Shown: positions 11,715-23,281, counted from the first letter of the stretch. The stretch: DNA of 64,000 bases from Brevundimonas diminuta (GCF_022654015.1 NZ_CP073063.1:1-64000), one strand, 5' to 3'. A program made the numbers and translations. Notes: generated by a model from the letters alone, not told the origin.

Positions 11715-13514
11715 TTACAGCCGGGTTTCGCCCTTCAGAATGGCGTTGCGTCCGGCCGCCGTCAGCTTCTGATAGCCCGCAGCCCCGCCCCGCACATAAA
11801 GGGTGGCGCCGGTCTTGGACGGATCGAACCCGTCGACCACCAGATCGGCCTTGCGATATTTGAAGGTGCCGGTCGTCTCGGCCGATTTGATCAGCCGCAC
11901 GAACACCGGCTGGGCATAGGCGGGCAGCTTGGCCTCGACATGGTCGGAAAAGGCCTGGGCGGCGAACTTGCCGTCCACCACCAGGGCCGCCATGCCGGCC
12001 TTGCCGTCCTGGGCCGGCACAGGCACGCCATAGACGATGGCTTCGGTCACGCCCGGCGCGTCCATCAGCACCTGTTCGACCTCTGAGGTCGAGACGTTCT
12101 CGCCCTTCCAGCGGAAGGTGTCGCCCATCCGGTCGACGAAGTAGAAATAGCCCTCCTTGTCCTGCTTCATCAGGTCGCCGGTGCGGAACCAACGGTCACC
12201 CTTCTTGAACACGTCGGTCAGGATCTTCTTCTGCGAGGCGGCCTTGTCGGCATAGCCCGAGAAGTCGTGGCGGATGTCGTTGCCGATCAGGCCGATGGCC
12301 TCGCCGACCTCGCCGACGCGCGCCAGGCGACACAGGCCGTCCGAGCCGCGGATCGGCTGTTCCGTCTCCACGTCGAACTCGACCAGGCGAATGTTGATCT
12401 GCGACTTCAGGAAGCCCGGCACCCGACCGATCGCGCCCTGTTTGCCGTCAAAGTTGAACAGCGAGACATTGCCTTCGGTCGAGCCGTAGAACTCCAGGAT
12501 GTCAGGAATCTTGAACCGGCTCTGGAAGTCGGGCCAGACATCGGCGCGCAGGCCGTTGCCGAACGCCAGACGCAGCTTGTGCTTGGTCTCGTCCTCGTGC
12601 GGCGGGCAGTTGACCAGATAGCGGCACAGCTCGCCGATATAGACGAACATGGTCGCGCCCGACGAGCGCACGTCGGGCCAGAAGGTGCTGGCCGAGAACT
12701 TCTTGCGGATCACCAGCCGCGCGCCGTTCAGCAACGCCGCGCCCACGCCGACCAAGCCGCCGGTCGAGTGATACAGCGGCAGGACGTTGAAGATCCGGTC
12801 CTCGGGCGTCGAACGCGTGGCTCCGGCGAAGGCGCGCATGTAGGTGCGGGCGCGCGAATGCGGGATGCGCGCCGCCTTGGGCAGCCCGGTCGTGCCGGAG
12901 GTGTAGATATAAAGGGCGGTGTCGCGGTTGGTCAGGCCTTCGCGCGCCGATTTGGACGGCCGCACCGAGGACCCGCCGCGTACGGGCTTGTCCAGGCCGC
13001 GACGGTCGCTGGTCTCCAGATCGTCGGTCAGGCCAAGAACCCAGAGCGCCAGGTTGTGATCGACCAGAGGCCGCGCCTCCTCGATCTGACGCCAGCAGTC
13101 CTCGTCCGCGACGACGTTGAAGGCCTTGGAGATGGCCAGGCAGTGAGCCAGCCCCTGCCCGTTCAGATTGGTGTTAATCAGGGCCGTGGCGATGCCGACC
13201 TTGGAGAAGCCGATCCACGCCGCCAGATACTCGATCCGGTTGGTCATCATCAGGGCGATGGTGTCGCTGCGACGCAGGCCCCGGTTCTTGGCCCAGTGGG
13301 CGAAGCGGTTGGCCATGGCGTCCAGGTCGCGATAGGTCAGGGTGCGCTGACCGTCGTCGATGGCGATGTTGTCGGCGAACTTGTCGACCGCTTCTTCGAA
13401 GTCGTCACAGAGCAGGACGTCGCTGTCCAACTCGATCGGCTTGATGCGTTTCAACAGACGGAACAGGCCGCGCGCGAACCGGACATCCCTGCGGATATTG
13501 GCTACAAAACCCAT
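11715..13514 (-). CDS. Long-chain acyl-CoA synthetase, FATP (FadD6/SLC27-like) type
   Basis: This enzyme activates long or very long chain fatty acids to acyl-CoA with ATP. The 599-residue product carries the AMP-binding motif YTSGTTGLPKAARIPHS, the adenylation signature EFYGSTEGNVSLFN, and the hinge region GDRWFRTGDLMKQDKEGYFYFVDRMGD followed by FRWKGENVSTSEVE. The YGSTEGN motif and total length fit the fatty-acid-transport-protein branch rather than classical FadD. It may feed beta-oxidation or lipid remodelling. No other fatty-acid genes are adjacent. The exact substrate cannot be told from sequence. Confidence 0.9.
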   Translation of the reverse strand: MGFVANIRRDVRFARGLFRLLKRIKPIELDSDVLLCDDFEEAVDKFADNIAIDDGQRTLTYRDLDAMANRFAHWAKNRGLRRSDTIALMMTNRIEYLAAWIGFSKVGIATALINTNLNGQGLAHCLAISKAFNVVADEDCWRQIEEARPLVDHNLALWVLGLTDDLETSDRRGLDKPVRGGSSVRPSKSAREGLTNRDTALYIYTSGTTGLPKAARIPHSRARTYMRAFAGATRSTPEDRIFNVLPLYHSTGGLVGVGAALLNGARLVIRKKFSASTFWPDVRSSGATMFVYIGELCRYLVNCPPHEDETKHKLRLAFGNGLRADVWPDFQSRFKIPDILEFYGSTEGNVSLFNFDGKQGAIGRVPGFLKSQINIRLVEFDVETEQPIRGSDGLCRLARVGEVGEAIGLIGNDIRHDFSGYADKAASQKKILTDVFKKGDRWFRTGDLMKQDKEGYFYFVDRMGDTFRWKGENVSTSEVEQVLMDAPGVTEAIVYGVPVPAQDGKAGMAALVVDGKFAAQAFSDHVEAKLPAYAQPVFVRLIKSAETTGTFKYRKADLVVDGFDPSKTGATLYVRGGAAGYQKLTAAGRNAILKGETRL

Positions 13515-13838
13515 GCGCGCCGTACTCCGGTCAATGCGTGTTCACCCGGTCCGGTGATGGACGAAGGCGGCCGGTCGGGTCAACCGTAGGGTCCGCAATC
13601 CTTCGCGAACCTGACGAATTGCCGTCCGGCCGTGATCCATTTGTTCGGTTGACGCGGCGGAAATCCAGAGCGCCGCCCTGCTTTTTATTGCCGCATTGAC
13701 GGCAAATGCGGCGGACGCGCGCACGGTCTTCGCCGCATTCCGGGCGGAAACGGTGTTTCTTCGGGGCTTTTGCCCTTTACGCGGAACGGCGTTGCGGGAC
13801 GGCGGGTTGGTTGATCGACGTTATGGAGGACAGAAACA
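13515..13838. other. 324-base intergenic region with a hairpin at 13690-13712
   Basis: The gap between the acyl-CoA synthetase gene and the next plus-strand gene holds no convincing gene. It contains a perfect 8-bp inverted repeat, GCCGCATT against AATGCGGC, with a 7-base loop (13690-13712), next to a short AT-rich stretch. The two flanking genes are divergent, so promoters for both probably lie here. Confidence 0.45.
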
Positions 13839-14402
13839 ATGTCTATGACCTATGCCAACGCCAATACCGAAGCCCGCGCTGAGGACACTACCTTCGTCCC
13901 GCGCTACGCCCGCACGACCAAGTCCAAGAAGTCGGTGAAGACCTGGATGATCCTTGCCCCGATCGGCGCGGTGGTGCTGCTGGGTAGCGGCGTCGCCATG
14001 ATGATGGGCGGCGAACAGGCCGCTCCGGCCCAGCCCGTCGAGACCGCTGCACCGGCCATGCAGACCGCGCCCGCCGCGATGACGGCCGCCCAGGCGCCGG
14101 TCACGCCTACTCCGGTCGAAGTCGCGCCCACGCCGGCTGCGGCTCCGACGCCGGCTGCTGCGCCTGCGCCGGTCGCTCGCCGCGCTGAACCCGTGGCCCG
14201 TCGCGCTGCGCCAGCCGTTGATCGGCCCGCCGCCGCCCGTGTTGAGACGCCGGCTACACCTTCTGGTCCGCAACCCTACGCCGCGCCGGCGGCTTCGACG
14301 TCGAGCACCAGCCAGTTGAACACCGCGCCCGCAGCCTCAACTCCGGCTCCGGTCGTGACCACGCCCGCCGCTCCGGCGATTACGGTCCAGCCGCTGAACT
14401 GA
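13839..14402 (+). CDS. Single-pass membrane protein with long Ala/Pro-rich tail
   Basis: The 187-residue product has a short basic N-terminal part (RYARTTKSKKSVKTW), one membrane segment at about 36-57, and an outside or periplasmic tail of 130 residues made almost only of Ala, Pro, Thr and Val. Within the tail there are short imperfect repeats (TPAAAPTPAAAPAPVARRAEPVARRAAP). No domain is recognisable. It resembles the extended linkers of TonB-like or cell-envelope spanning proteins but has no TonB C-terminal domain. A good site, GGAGGACAG, precedes the ATG, and a terminator follows. Confidence 0.7.
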   Translation: MSMTYANANTEARAEDTTFVPRYARTTKSKKSVKTWMILAPIGAVVLLGSGVAMMMGGEQAAPAQPVETAAPAMQTAPAAMTAAQAPVTPTPVEVAPTPAAAPTPAAAPAPVARRAEPVARRAAPAVDRPAAARVETPATPSGPQPYAAPAASTSSTSQLNTAPAASTPAPVVTTPAAPAITVQPLN

Positions 14403-14421
14403 TCTCAGCAGAATAATGGAA

Positions 14422-14448
14422 AGCCCCGGTCTCAGCCGGGACTTTTTC
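14422..14448 (+). terminator. Rho-independent terminator
   Basis: AGCCCCGG pairs with CCGGGACT (one mismatch) around a 6-base loop and runs into TTTTT, 20 bases after the stop of the Ala/Pro-rich membrane protein gene. Confidence 0.8.
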
Positions 14449-14460
14449 TATGATCGAGGT

Positions 14461-15783
14461 TCAGGCGCCGCTGACGCGCCAGATGACATTGCCCACGTCG
14501 TCGGCGACCAGCAACGCGCCTTCTCGGTCGATCTGCACCCCGACGGGCCGGCCCTGAGCCTGATCCTGGGCGTTCAGAAATCCGGTGAGAACATCCTGGG
14601 GCGGTCCAGCGGGACGCCCATCCACGAACGGCACGAAGATTACCTTGTAGCCGCTGCGCACGCTGCGATTCCACGATCCATGCTGGCCGACGAAAACGCC
14701 CGAGCGGAGGGCTGGCGGCAACAGGCTCGCGCCTTGTCCAAACGTCAGCCCCAGCGACGCCGTGTGCGCCCCCAAGGCGTAATCCGGCCGGATCGCGCGC
14801 GCGACCATCGCCGGATTGGCGGGCGGACGCGTATCGACCGTCTGACCGTAATAGCTCCACGGCCAGCCGTAAAAGGCGCCCGGCGTCACCGAGGTCATAT
14901 AGTCTGGCACCAGATCGTCGCCGATCTCATCACGCTCGTTGACCGCCACCCATAGCTGGCCGGTCTGCGGGTTCCAGTCCATGCCGACCGGATTCCGCAG
15001 GCCCGAGGCATAGACCTGCCGTGCGCCCGTCGCGGGATCGATCTCCAGGATGGCGGCGCGGTCGACTTCCTCGTCCAGGCCGTTTTCGCCGACGTTGGAG
15101 TTGGAGCCGACCCCGACATAAAGCCGGCGACCATCCGGGCTGGCGACAAGGCTCTTGGTCCAGTGGTGATTGCGGCCGGCGGGCAGGTCCGCGACCTTGG
15201 TCGCCACAGCGTCGATCCGCGTCTGGCCGCTCTGATACGGAAAGGCCACCACCGCATCGGCGTTGGCGACGTAGAGCCGGACGCCGACCAGAACCATGCC
15301 AAACGGCGAGTTCAGTCCGGTCAGGAAATCGCTCTTGGTCTCCGCTACGCCGTCGCCGTCCGCGTCCCGCAGCAGGACGATCTTGTTGGGGCTTGGGACG
15401 CCGGCGCCGGCCTTGGCCATGACCTTGCCCATCACCCAGCCACGCAGACCGCCCTTCTTGTCTTCGGGCTTGGGCGGTGCATTCGACTCCGCGACCAGAA
15501 TATCGCCGTTGGGCAGGCGATAGAGCCAGCGCGGGTGATCCAGGCCTGTCGCGAACGCCTGTACGCGCAATCCCGCCGCCGCGACCGGCGTCGCGCCTTC
15601 GGGCCAGCTCGACGCCGGGGCGATGCTGACGGTCGGCAGCAAGCCCTGACGCGGCGCCGGCAGTTGCGGGTCCGGACCAAACCCCGCCGCGACGGGCAAG
15701 GCTGTCCGGCCCGCGCAGGCCCCCAAACCGATCACCGTCGCGAGCAGTGTCGAGGCGAACAAGACCGTCCGTGTCGAGCGCAT
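14461..15783 (-). CDS. Glucose/sorbosone dehydrogenase-family lipoprotein
   Basis: The 440-residue product is predicted to be an exported lipoprotein (signal [14 protein letters not shown], cysteine near residue 23). The mature part is a six-bladed beta-propeller of the PQQ-dependent soluble glucose/sorbosone dehydrogenase family. Visible features include [19 protein letters not shown], a [12 protein letters not shown] loop, [26 protein letters not shown], and GQHGSWNRS in the C-terminal third. It would oxidise a sugar or aldose-like compound in the periplasm if PQQ is available. No PQQ synthesis gene is in the window, and the substrate is unknown. The next gene, a lipocalin, ends 12 bases upstream on the same strand and may be in the same operon. 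Confidence 0.88.
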   Translation of the reverse strand: MRSTRTVLFASTLLATVIGLGACAGRTALPVAAGFGPDPQLPAPRQGLLPTVSIAPASSWPEGATPVAAAGLRVQAFATGLDHPRWLYRLPNGDILVAESNAPPKPEDKKGGLRGWVMGKVMAKAGAGVPSPNKIVLLRDADGDGVAETKSDFLTGLNSPFGMVLVGVRLYVANADAVVAFPYQSGQTRIDAVATKVADLPAGRNHHWTKSLVASPDGRRLYVGVGSNSNVGENGLDEEVDRAAILEIDPATGARQVYASGLRNPVGMDWNPQTGQLWVAVNERDEIGDDLVPDYMTSVTPGAFYGWPWSYYGQTVDTRPPANPAMVARAIRPDYALGAHTASLGLTFGQGASLLPPALRSGVFVGQHGSWNRSVRSGYKVIFVPFVDGRPAGPPQDVLTGFLNAQDQAQGRPVGVQIDREGALLVADDVGNVIWRVSGA

Positions 15784-15795
15784 GGCCTTTGATCC

Positions 15796-16347
15796 TTACC
15801 GCGCCGGTTGGGCCGGGAACTCCAGACGACTGACATCATACCCAAGGGCCCGCGCCCGTTCGGTCAAGGCGCGCACCTGCTGCTCGCTGGGCAGGTCGCG
15901 CGTGTAGATGAACAGGCGATTGAAGGTCGGATCGGCCGAGATGAACCAGCTGTAGTCATCCGCCCGGTCCAGCACCCAATAGTCCCAGGTCACGAACCCG
16001 GCCAGATATCTCACCCTGAGTTTTGCGTTAGTTCCGGGATCGAGGATCTCGCCTCGCCCGCCGATGGCCTTTTCCTTGCCGTCGGGCGTGCCGACCTGAC
16101 AGGTGTCGCGCACATCGACGCGGGTGCCCTCCACCGGCGTATAAATCGACGCCCCGGCGACGCAGCCGTCGGTCAGCCGATCCGGCAGGCGCGCAATCTC
16201 GTGCCAGCGCCCGGACCACAGACGCTGCACGTCCACGGGCTTGGCCGGCTGGGGCGCGCGATATTCGGACGGGGACGGTGCGGTCACGCATCCCGCCAGC
16301 GCGATCGCGGCGGCGGCGGATGCGGCGAGGGATTTCAGGCTGGACAT
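15796..16347 (-). CDS. Lipocalin-family lipoprotein (Blc-like)
   Basis: Bacterial lipocalins bind hydrophobic ligands such as lysophospholipids at the outer membrane. The 183-residue product has a lipoprotein signal (AAAAIALAGC, cysteine near residue 20). It also has the lipocalin motif around LWSGRWHEIARLPDR (the family G-x-W-Y/H-E-I-A-R-x-P signature), and YLAGFVTWDYWVLDRADDYSW followed by TRDLP, typical of the second and third conserved regions. Length fits Blc plus a short N-terminal spacer. It lies directly upstream of, and is probably co-transcribed with, the sorbosone dehydrogenase-like lipoprotein gene. Confidence 0.9.
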   Translation of the reverse strand: MSSLKSLAASAAAAIALAGCVTAPSPSEYRAPQPAKPVDVQRLWSGRWHEIARLPDRLTDGCVAGASIYTPVEGTRVDVRDTCQVGTPDGKEKAIGGRGEILDPGTNAKLRVRYLAGFVTWDYWVLDRADDYSWFISADPTFNRLFIYTRDLPSEQQVRALTERARALGYDVSRLEFPAQPAR

Positions 16348-16495
16348 GTGCGTTTCCGTTTTGATGCCATAAGCCGCTTTCAGCGACCCTGGTTCCGTTA
16401 CGCTCCGACGACGAAATCGGACGCTGCGGGCCGAAAATCTCCTAGCGGGGAACAGGAACCCTCGCTTGTCCCCTGCTGCACATTGGCGTTGTCAC

Positions 16496-17464
16496 ATGGC
16501 GTTCGACGGAGACGCGCCGGTGACCACCGCCACCCTGACCAGAAGACCTGCCGGCCTGTCCACGCCGCGCTTGACGCACCTTCAGCGCCTGGAGGCCGAG
16601 AGCATCCACATCCTGCGCGAGGTGGCGGCCGAGGCAGAGCGCCCGGTCATGCTCTATTCGATCGGCAAGGATTCAGCCGTCATGCTGCATCTGGCGAAGA
16701 AGGCCTTCTATCCGTCCAGGCCGCCCTTTCCGCTTCTGCACGTCGACACGACGTGGAAGTTCCGCGCCATGTACGCCATGCGGGAACAGGCGGCCGCCGA
16801 TCTGGGCGTCGAACTGCTGGTCCACCAGAACCCCGCCGCCCTCGCACGCGGCATCAACCCGTTCGATCACGGCTCCGCCCTGCACACGGACCTCTGGAAG
16901 ACCGAAAGCCTGAAACAGGCCCTGAATCATTACGGCTTCGACGCGGCCTTCGGCGGCGCCCGGCGCGACGAGGAGAAGTCGCGCGCCAAGGAGCGGATTT
17001 TCTCCTTCCGCACCGCCGAACACCGCTGGGACCCCAAGAACCAGCGCCCCGAACTCTGGCGGCTCTACAACACGCGCAAAAAGCCCGGTGAGAGCATCCG
17101 CGTCTTCCCGATCTCCAACTGGACCGAACTCGACGTCTGGCAATACATCCACCTGGAGCGGATCCCCATCGTGCCGCTGTATCTGGCCGCCGAACGGCCG
17201 GTGGTGGAGCGTGACGGCGTCCTGATCATGGTCGATGATGACCGGTTCCGCTTGCGTCCCGGCGAGACGCCGCAGATGAAGTCCGTCAGGTTCCGCACCC
17301 TGGGCTGCTACCCCCTGACCGGGGCGGTCGAGAGCACGGCCGCGACCCTGCCCGAGGTCATCCAGGAAATGCTTCTGACCACCACCTCTGAGCGGCAGGG
17401 CCGGATGATCGACCACGACCAGTCCGCCTCGATGGAGAAGAAGAAGCAGGAGGGCTATTTCTGA
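16496..17464 (+). CDS. cysD: Sulfate adenylyltransferase subunit 2 (CysD)
   Basis: CysD is the catalytic subunit of ATP sulfurylase, which makes APS from sulfate and ATP in assimilation. The product of about 322 residues shows the PP-loop [16 protein letters not shown] (family form S-x-G-K-D-S), the [20 protein letters not shown] segment, and the C-terminal [12 protein letters not shown] region. An in-frame upstream start at 16466 exists, but ATG 16496 is better placed. Its stop shares a base with the start of cysNC (TGATG), so the two are translationally coupled. Confidence 0.95.
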   Translation: MAFDGDAPVTTATLTRRPAGLSTPRLTHLQRLEAESIHILREVAAEAERPVMLYSIGKDSAVMLHLAKKAFYPSRPPFPLLHVDTTWKFRAMYAMREQAAADLGVELLVHQNPAALARGINPFDHGSALHTDLWKTESLKQALNHYGFDAAFGGARRDEEKSRAKERIFSFRTAEHRWDPKNQRPELWRLYNTRKKPGESIRVFPISNWTELDVWQYIHLERIPIVPLYLAAERPVVERDGVLIMVDDDRFRLRPGETPQMKSVRFRTLGCYPLTGAVESTAATLPEVIQEMLLTTTSERQGRMIDHDQSASMEKKKQEGYF

Positions 17465-19377
17465 TGGCTCACCAGTCCGACCTGATCGCGCGCGACATCG
17501 ACGCCTATCTGAACGCCCACCAGCACAAGAGCCTGCTGCGCTTCATCACCTGCGGCAGCGTGGACGACGGCAAGTCCACCTTGATCGGGCGGCTGCTCTA
17601 CGATTCCAAGATGATCTTCGAGGATCAGATGGCGGCGCTGGAGGCGGACAGCCGCCGCGTCGGCACGCAAGGCGGCGACATCGATTTCGCCCTGCTGGTC
17701 GATGGCCTGGCCGCGGAGCGGGAACAGGGCATCACCATCGATGTCGCCTATCGCTTCTTCTCGACCGAAAAGCGCAAATTCATCGTCGCCGACACGCCGG
17801 GCCACGAACAGTACACCCGCAACATGGTCACCGGCGCCTCCACGGCCGACGCCGCCGTCATCCTGATCGACGCCCGACGCGGGGTGCTGACCCAGACGCG
17901 GCGCCACGCCTATCTGGTCAGCCTGCTGGGCATCCGCCACATCATCCTGGCGGTGAACAAGATGGACCTGATGGGCTGGTCCCAGTCGGTGTTCGACGCC
18001 ATCGTCGCCGACTTCCGCGCCTTCGCCGCCCAAATCGGGCTTCAGGCCTTCGACGTCATCCCGATGTCCGCCCTGCGCGGCGACAACATTACCGAACCCA
18101 GCGCCCTTTCGCCCTGGTACGCCGGCCCGCCGCTGATGAGCCTTTTGGAAACGCTGGAGGTCGGCGACGCTCTTCAGGCCGATCCGTTCCGCCTGCCGGT
18201 GCAGTGGGTCAACCGGCCTAACCTCGACTTCCGCGGCTTCGCCGGCCAGATCGCCGCCGGGACCGTGCGGCCCGGCGATCCGGTGCGCGTCCTACCGTCA
18301 GGCAAGACCTCGACCGTGGCGCGGATCGTCACCGCCGACGGCGACTTGGACTTGGCCGTCGCCGGCCAGTCGATCACCCTGACCCTGGCCGACGAGATCG
18401 ATGTCTCGCGCGGCGACGTCTTGGCCTCCGCCGACGCCCCGCCCGAGGCGGCCGATCAGTTCGAGGCCACGGTCGTCTGGATGGACGACGAGCCCCTGCT
18501 GCCGGGTCGCCCTTACCTGCTCAAGATCGGCGCAAAACTGGTGGGCGCCACCATCACCGAGCCCAAGCACAAGGTGAACGTCAACACCCTGGAACAGCAG
18601 CCTGCGAAGCGGCTGGAGCTTAACGAGATCGGCGTCTGCAACCTGTCGCTGGACGCCCCCGTCGCCTTCGCCCCCTATGTCGAAAATAAGGACCTGGGCG
18701 GTTTCATCCTGATCGATCGGATCTCGAACCGGACGGTCGGGGCGGGTTTGCTGCACTTCGCCCTGCGCCGCGCCCACAACATCCATTGGCAGGCCCTGTC
18801 CGTGGACAAGGCGGCGCGCGCCACGATCAAAAACCAGAAGGGACGCGTCGTCTGGCTGACCGGCCTGTCGGGCGCAGGCAAGTCGACCATCGCCGATCTG
18901 GTGGAAAAACGGCTGCACGCCGACGGTCGCCACACCTATCTGCTGGACGGCGACAATGTCCGCCACGGCCTAAACCGCGACCTGGGCTTCACCGAAGAGG
19001 ACCGGGTCGAGAACATCCGCCGCGTCGCCGAGGTGTCGAAACTGATGGTGGACGCGGGCCTGATCGTCCTGGTCAGCTTCATCTCGCCCTTCCGCGCCGA
19101 ACGCCGCCTGGCCCGTGACCTGCTGGGCGAGGGCGAGTTCGTCGAGGTCCACGTCGACACGCCGCTGGCGGTCGCCGAGGCTCGCGACGTCAAGGGTCTG
19201 TACAAGAAGGCCCGCGCGGGAGAGCTCAAGAACTTCACCGGCATCGACAGCCCCTATGAAGCGCCCGAACACCCCGAGATCGTCGTGGACACCACCACCA
19301 TGTCGCCCGAGGACGCCGCCGAGCGCATCGTCGCCTGGCTGGATGGGCGCTTCTCGACCGAGGACTTCGCCATCTAG
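17464..19377 (+). CDS. cysNC: Bifunctional sulfate adenylyltransferase subunit 1 / APS kinase (CysNC)
   Basis: The N-terminal half is CysN, the GTPase that drives ATP sulfurylase; the C-terminal half is CysC, which phosphorylates APS to PAPS. In the 637-residue product the GTPase motifs are [17 protein letters not shown] (G1, near 30), [17 protein letters not shown] (G3) and NKMDLMGW (G4). The kinase begins near 455 with [18 protein letters not shown] and [20 protein letters not shown]. The fused form is common in alphaproteobacteria. It is co-transcribed with cysD. The PAPS reductase gene is not in the window. Confidence 0.96.
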   Translation: MAHQSDLIARDIDAYLNAHQHKSLLRFITCGSVDDGKSTLIGRLLYDSKMIFEDQMAALEADSRRVGTQGGDIDFALLVDGLAAEREQGITIDVAYRFFSTEKRKFIVADTPGHEQYTRNMVTGASTADAAVILIDARRGVLTQTRRHAYLVSLLGIRHIILAVNKMDLMGWSQSVFDAIVADFRAFAAQIGLQAFDVIPMSALRGDNITEPSALSPWYAGPPLMSLLETLEVGDALQADPFRLPVQWVNRPNLDFRGFAGQIAAGTVRPGDPVRVLPSGKTSTVARIVTADGDLDLAVAGQSITLTLADEIDVSRGDVLASADAPPEAADQFEATVVWMDDEPLLPGRPYLLKIGAKLVGATITEPKHKVNVNTLEQQPAKRLELNEIGVCNLSLDAPVAFAPYVENKDLGGFILIDRISNRTVGAGLLHFALRRAHNIHWQALSVDKAARATIKNQKGRVVWLTGLSGAGKSTIADLVEKRLHADGRHTYLLDGDNVRHGLNRDLGFTEEDRVENIRRVAEVSKLMVDAGLIVLVSFISPFRAERRLARDLLGEGEFVEVHVDTPLAVAEARDVKGLYKKARAGELKNFTGIDSPYEAPEHPEIVVDTTTMSPEDAAERIVAWLDGRFSTEDFAI

Positions 19378-19417
19378 GTTCGGAACCTTGACCGTTCGCC
19401 GGACGCTCTAGAATGCG

Positions 19418-20467
19418 ATGACCAATACGATCCAGAAGCTGGGCCTCGACACCATCGAGCAGTCGCAGATCGCCCGCATCGCCGGGATCAATCTGACGCT
19501 GGGCGGTCTGGTCAGCGCGGGCGTGATCCTGTTGATAGCCTTCGCGGCTCACTGGCTGGTGACGCGGTCGCTGCGCCGCGTGCGCGAGCGCTCGGACCGC
19601 AGCCGTCAGGCGATCTATCTGCTGGAGCGTCTGGCCGGTTACGGCATCATCGTCGTGGGGATCATGTCGGCCCTGTCGGCGGCAGGGCTGAACCTGTCGT
19701 CCCTGACCGTCTTCGCCGGCGCGCTGGGCATCGGTGTCGGCCTGGGGCTGCAGGGGGTGGTCAAGGAGTTCGTCTCAGGCCTGTTCCTGATCTTCGACCG
19801 GATGGTGTCGGTCGGCGACTACATCGAGATCGAGGACATCGGCATTCGCGGCGCCATCATGGAGATCGGCCCGCGCGCCACCCGTGTCCGCACCAACGAC
19901 AACGTCAATGTCCTGGTGCCCAACTCGCGCTTCATCGAACAGCCCGTCACCAACTGGACGATGAAGGGCGACACCCGCCGCATCCATGTGCCCTTCACCG
20001 TCGCCTATGGTTCGGACCGGGGGCAGGTGCGCGATGCGGTTCTGGCCGCCGCCCGCGCCAGCCCCTTCACTCTGCCCGAAACGGAGGCCCGCAAGAGCCA
20101 GGTCTGGCTGGTCGCCTTCGGCGATCGGGGCCTGTCGTTCGAGCTGGTGGTCTGGCCGACGCGCGACGCCGTCAAACGCCCGGCGGCGATGCACGCCGCC
20201 TACACCTGGCTGATCGCCGACGCCCTGGACGCAGCAGGCGTCGAGGTGCCGGTGCCCCAGACCGATCTTCGCCTGCGCACCGCCTTCGGCTTGGACGGCG
20301 AGGAGGCTTTGAAGCGCCTCGGCTACGGTGCCGGCTCACCGCCGCGACCGACCGGGCCGCAAAGTCCCGCCCGAACTGCCAACGACGCCGCCGACGACGT
20401 CATGGCCGACGATGAAGCGGAGACTCCGGAACCGCCCGCTCCGCCCAAGGCCCGTCAGACGGACTGA
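19418..20467 (+). CDS. MscS-family mechanosensitive ion channel
   Basis: This family opens under membrane tension and releases solutes during hypo-osmotic shock. The 349-residue product has three membrane segments (about 27-47, 66-88 and 93-115). The pore-lining third one reads [25 protein letters not shown], as in MscS, followed by [13 protein letters not shown] and the cytoplasmic beta domain. The C-terminal 60 residues are a Pro/Ala/Asp-rich, probably disordered tail not needed in the family. It overlaps the convergent malate synthase gene by 13 bases at its 3' end. Confidence 0.92.
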   Translation: MTNTIQKLGLDTIEQSQIARIAGINLTLGGLVSAGVILLIAFAAHWLVTRSLRRVRERSDRSRQAIYLLERLAGYGIIVVGIMSALSAAGLNLSSLTVFAGALGIGVGLGLQGVVKEFVSGLFLIFDRMVSVGDYIEIEDIGIRGAIMEIGPRATRVRTNDNVNVLVPNSRFIEQPVTNWTMKGDTRRIHVPFTVAYGSDRGQVRDAVLAAARASPFTLPETEARKSQVWLVAFGDRGLSFELVVWPTRDAVKRPAAMHAAYTWLIADALDAAGVEVPVPQTDLRLRTAFGLDGEEALKRLGYGAGSPPRPTGPQSPARTANDAADDVMADDEAETPEPPAPPKARQTD

Positions 20468-22599
20468 GCCGCCTTGGCCTTCGACCGCCATGCATGCAGC
20501 AACGGCTCGGTATAGCCGTTCGGCTGCTCGACGCCTTCGAACACCAGCGCCTGCGCCGCCTGATAGGCCAGACTGTTCTCCGGGTCCGCCGCCATCGGCC
20601 GATACAGCGGATCGCCCGCATTCTGACCATCGACCTTGGCCGCCATGCGCTGGAAGGCCGCTTCGACCTGATCAGCCGTGCAGACCCCGTGCAGCAGCCA
20701 GTTGGCGATATGCTGCGAACTGATCCGCAGCGTCGCCCGGTCCTCCATCAGGCCGATGTCGTGGATGTCCGGCACCTTGGAACATCCCACCCCCTGATCG
20801 ATCCAGCGCACGACATAGCCCAGTATGCCCTGGGCGTTGTTGTCCAACTCGGCCGCCACCTCGTCCTCGGACCAGTTGACGCCATTCGCCAGCGGCGGGG
20901 TCAGCAAAGCCTCCAGTCCCGGCGTCTCGCGCCCGGCCACATCCTTCTGAACCGCGAACACATCGACCGCATGATAGTGCAGCGCATGTAGGGTCGCCGC
21001 CGTCGGCGAGGGGGTCCAAGCGGTGTTCGCGCCGGTCTTCGGATGGCCGATCTTCTGCTCCAGCATGTCCGCCATCCGGTCCGGCGCCGCCCACATCCCC
21101 TTGCCGATCTGGGCCTTGCCCGACAAGCCGCATTTCAGGCCGATGGCGACGTTCCTAGCCTCATAGGCCGCGATCCAGGCGCTGGACTTGATGTCCGCCT
21201 TTCGCACCACCGGCCCGGCCTGCATGGCGGTGTGAATCTCGTCGCCGGTGCGATCCAGGAACCCGGTGTTGATGAAGACGATCCGGCCCTTCACCGCCTG
21301 AATGCAGGCCGCCAGATTGGCTGAGGTCCGCCGTTCCTCGTCCATCACCCCGACCTTGATCGCATGGCGCGGCAGGGCCAGCAGATCCTCGACCGCATCG
21401 AAAAGCCGGTCGGTGAAGGCGGCCTCTTCCGGTCCGTGCATCTTGGGTTTGACGATATAGACAGAGCCCGTCGCGCTGTTGCCGAACCCGCCCAGACCTT
21501 TGATGTCGTAAAGGGCGATCAGGCTGGTCACGATCGCGTCCATGATCCCTTCCGGCGCCTCCGACCCGTCGGCCAGACGAATGGCCGGGGTCGTCATCAG
21601 ATGCCCGACGTTGCGCACGAACAGCAAACTGCGCCCCTTCAGGATCACCGACGACCCGTCCGGCGCGGTCCACTGGCGATCCGGCTCCAGAGCGCGGGTC
21701 AGGGTCTCGCCGCCCTTCTTGAACGTCGCGGACAGGTCGCCGCGCATCAGACCAAGCCAGTTGCGATAGGCCTCGGCCTTGTCCGCCGCATCAACGGCCG
21801 CGACGGAATCTTCCAGATCGACGATGGTCGACAGGGCCGATTCCAGCACCACGTCCGCCAGCCCCGCCGCATCGCTGCGCCCCACCGGATGGCTGCGGTC
21901 GATCACCAGTTCGATGTGCAGACCGTTGTTGACCAGCAGGATCGAGGCGGGCGCGCTGGCCTCCCCCGTGAAACCGACGAACTGCCCCGCATCCTTCAAC
22001 GCGGGCGACAGTTTGCCATCGACCACCGACCAGCCTTCAACATCCGTGTGCGAACCCTCGGCCAGCGGCGCCGCCTCGTCCAAAAAGACCTTGGCCCGCG
22101 CCACAACCCGCGCGCCGCGCGCCGCGTCATAGCCGCCGCCGGCCGGCAAGTCGCCCAAAGCATCCGTGCCGTAAAGCGCGTCATAAAGGCTGCCCCACCG
22201 CGCATTGGCGGCGTTCAGCAGAAAGCGGGCGTTCAGCACCGGCACGACCAGCTGCGGCCCGGCCATGCGCGCGATCTCGGCGTCCACGCCTTCAGTCCCG
22301 ATCGTGAACGGCGCCGGCTCCTCGACCAGATAGCCGATCTCTTTCAGAAACGCCTGCGACGCCGCCACGTCATAGGGCTGGCCCCGCCGCGCCCGATGCC
22401 AGTCGTCGATCTGCGCCTGCAAGGCGTCGCGTCGTTCCAGCAGCACCCGGTTCTCGGGCGCGAACCGCTCGAAGATCGCCGCCGCTCCGCTCCAGAAGGC
22501 CGTCGCATCAAGCCCCAGCCCCGGCAGCACGTCCTGCTCGATCAGGGCGATCAGTTCCCCCGCGACCTTCAGCCCGGCGCGATCTTCATGGGTCGTCAT
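20455..22599 (-). CDS. glcB: Malate synthase G
   Basis: Malate synthase G condenses glyoxylate with acetyl-CoA in the glyoxylate cycle. The 714-residue product matches the monomeric G isoform (about 720). Family segments include the [21 protein letters not shown] region, [39 protein letters not shown], and [17 protein letters not shown]. An upstream in-frame ATG at 22680 exists, but GGAGAGAGG before ATG 22599 decides the start. Function links with the acetyl-CoA synthetase at 45131, since both are needed for growth on acetate. The isocitrate lyase gene is not in the window. Confidence 0.96.
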   Translation of the reverse strand: MTTHEDRAGLKVAGELIALIEQDVLPGLGLDATAFWSGAAAIFERFAPENRVLLERRDALQAQIDDWHRARRGQPYDVAASQAFLKEIGYLVEEPAPFTIGTEGVDAEIARMAGPQLVVPVLNARFLLNAANARWGSLYDALYGTDALGDLPAGGGYDAARGARVVARAKVFLDEAAPLAEGSHTDVEGWSVVDGKLSPALKDAGQFVGFTGEASAPASILLVNNGLHIELVIDRSHPVGRSDAAGLADVVLESALSTIVDLEDSVAAVDAADKAEAYRNWLGLMRGDLSATFKKGGETLTRALEPDRQWTAPDGSSVILKGRSLLFVRNVGHLMTTPAIRLADGSEAPEGIMDAIVTSLIALYDIKGLGGFGNSATGSVYIVKPKMHGPEEAAFTDRLFDAVEDLLALPRHAIKVGVMDEERRTSANLAACIQAVKGRIVFINTGFLDRTGDEIHTAMQAGPVVRKADIKSSAWIAAYEARNVAIGLKCGLSGKAQIGKGMWAAPDRMADMLEQKIGHPKTGANTAWTPSPTAATLHALHYHAVDVFAVQKDVAGRETPGLEALLTPPLANGVNWSEDEVAAELDNNAQGILGYVVRWIDQGVGCSKVPDIHDIGLMEDRATLRISSQHIANWLLHGVCTADQVEAAFQRMAAKVDGQNAGDPLYRPMAADPENSLAYQAAQALVFEGVEQPNGYTEPLLHAWRSKAKAAQSV

Positions 22600-22826
22600 C
22601 ACGGCCTCTCTCCGGCGGGACGCCGGCTGTAACAATGCGTGATCAGGTAAGCCGAGGCAGCGCACCGGCGCAAGGGTCACGTCGCGTCATCGCCGTCGCT
22701 TTTCGTCCAGCGCGACAGCCGGCTGGTCACAAACGCTTAACCGCGTCCGTGAACGGGACCGCAAGCGACGGCGCCTATTGTGAGCTTACGGACGAACTCG
22801 CGTCCGGTCAGTCGAGCGTCTCGCCC

Positions 22827-23201
22827 ATGCTGTTTCTTCTGAACGACGTCGTGTTCGACCTGGACGAGGCCTGCCCGGTCACGCCCGCCGACGCGCGCCG
22901 GTTCGAGAAGCTGGGTCTGGACTATCTGCTGGAACTGGGCTGCGAACTGTTCGCCGAGGACCCGCTGCTTCACCGCAACGATCCCGAGCGCGCCCGCCGC
23001 CTGGCCTGGCTGATCGCCGAGCGCAGCCCCGACGTGAACGCCGCCCTGTTCGCTGCGCCGGCCGCCGCCTGTAATCCGGACCTGGTCGAGCCGCGCTTCT
23101 GCACCCTGCCCGAACAGGTGATGCGCCAGCTTCAGGCCAAGGGCCGCCGCCTCGACGCCATCTCTGCAGACCGCGCCGTCTGGAACCGCCTGGCCGCCTG
23201 A
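22827..23201 (+). CDS. Conserved hypothetical protein, cytoplasmic
   Basis: I do not recognise a family. The likely product starts at ATG 22827 (MLFLLNDVVFDLDEA) and has 124 residues with no signal peptide or membrane segment. It is rich in acidic and hydrophobic residues with predicted helices, e.g. FEKLGLDYLLELGCELFAEDPLL and ARRLAWLIAERSPD. The frame is open further upstream to 22635, but that part is low-complexity and lacks a good ribosome binding site. It stands alone between divergent malate synthase and the secreted peptidase-like gene, in a 227-base gap with no other visible feature. Confidence 0.6.
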   Translation: MLFLLNDVVFDLDEACPVTPADARRFEKLGLDYLLELGCELFAEDPLLHRNDPERARRLAWLIAERSPDVNAALFAAPAAACNPDLVEPRFCTLPEQVMRQLQAKGRRLDAISADRAVWNRLAA

Positions 23202-23281
23202 CACCGGGTGCCGGCCCGAGTTTTCCAACTTGCCAGACATCTTGGGTTGTGGCTGGTATTTCCTGTAGGAGGAGCCAGATC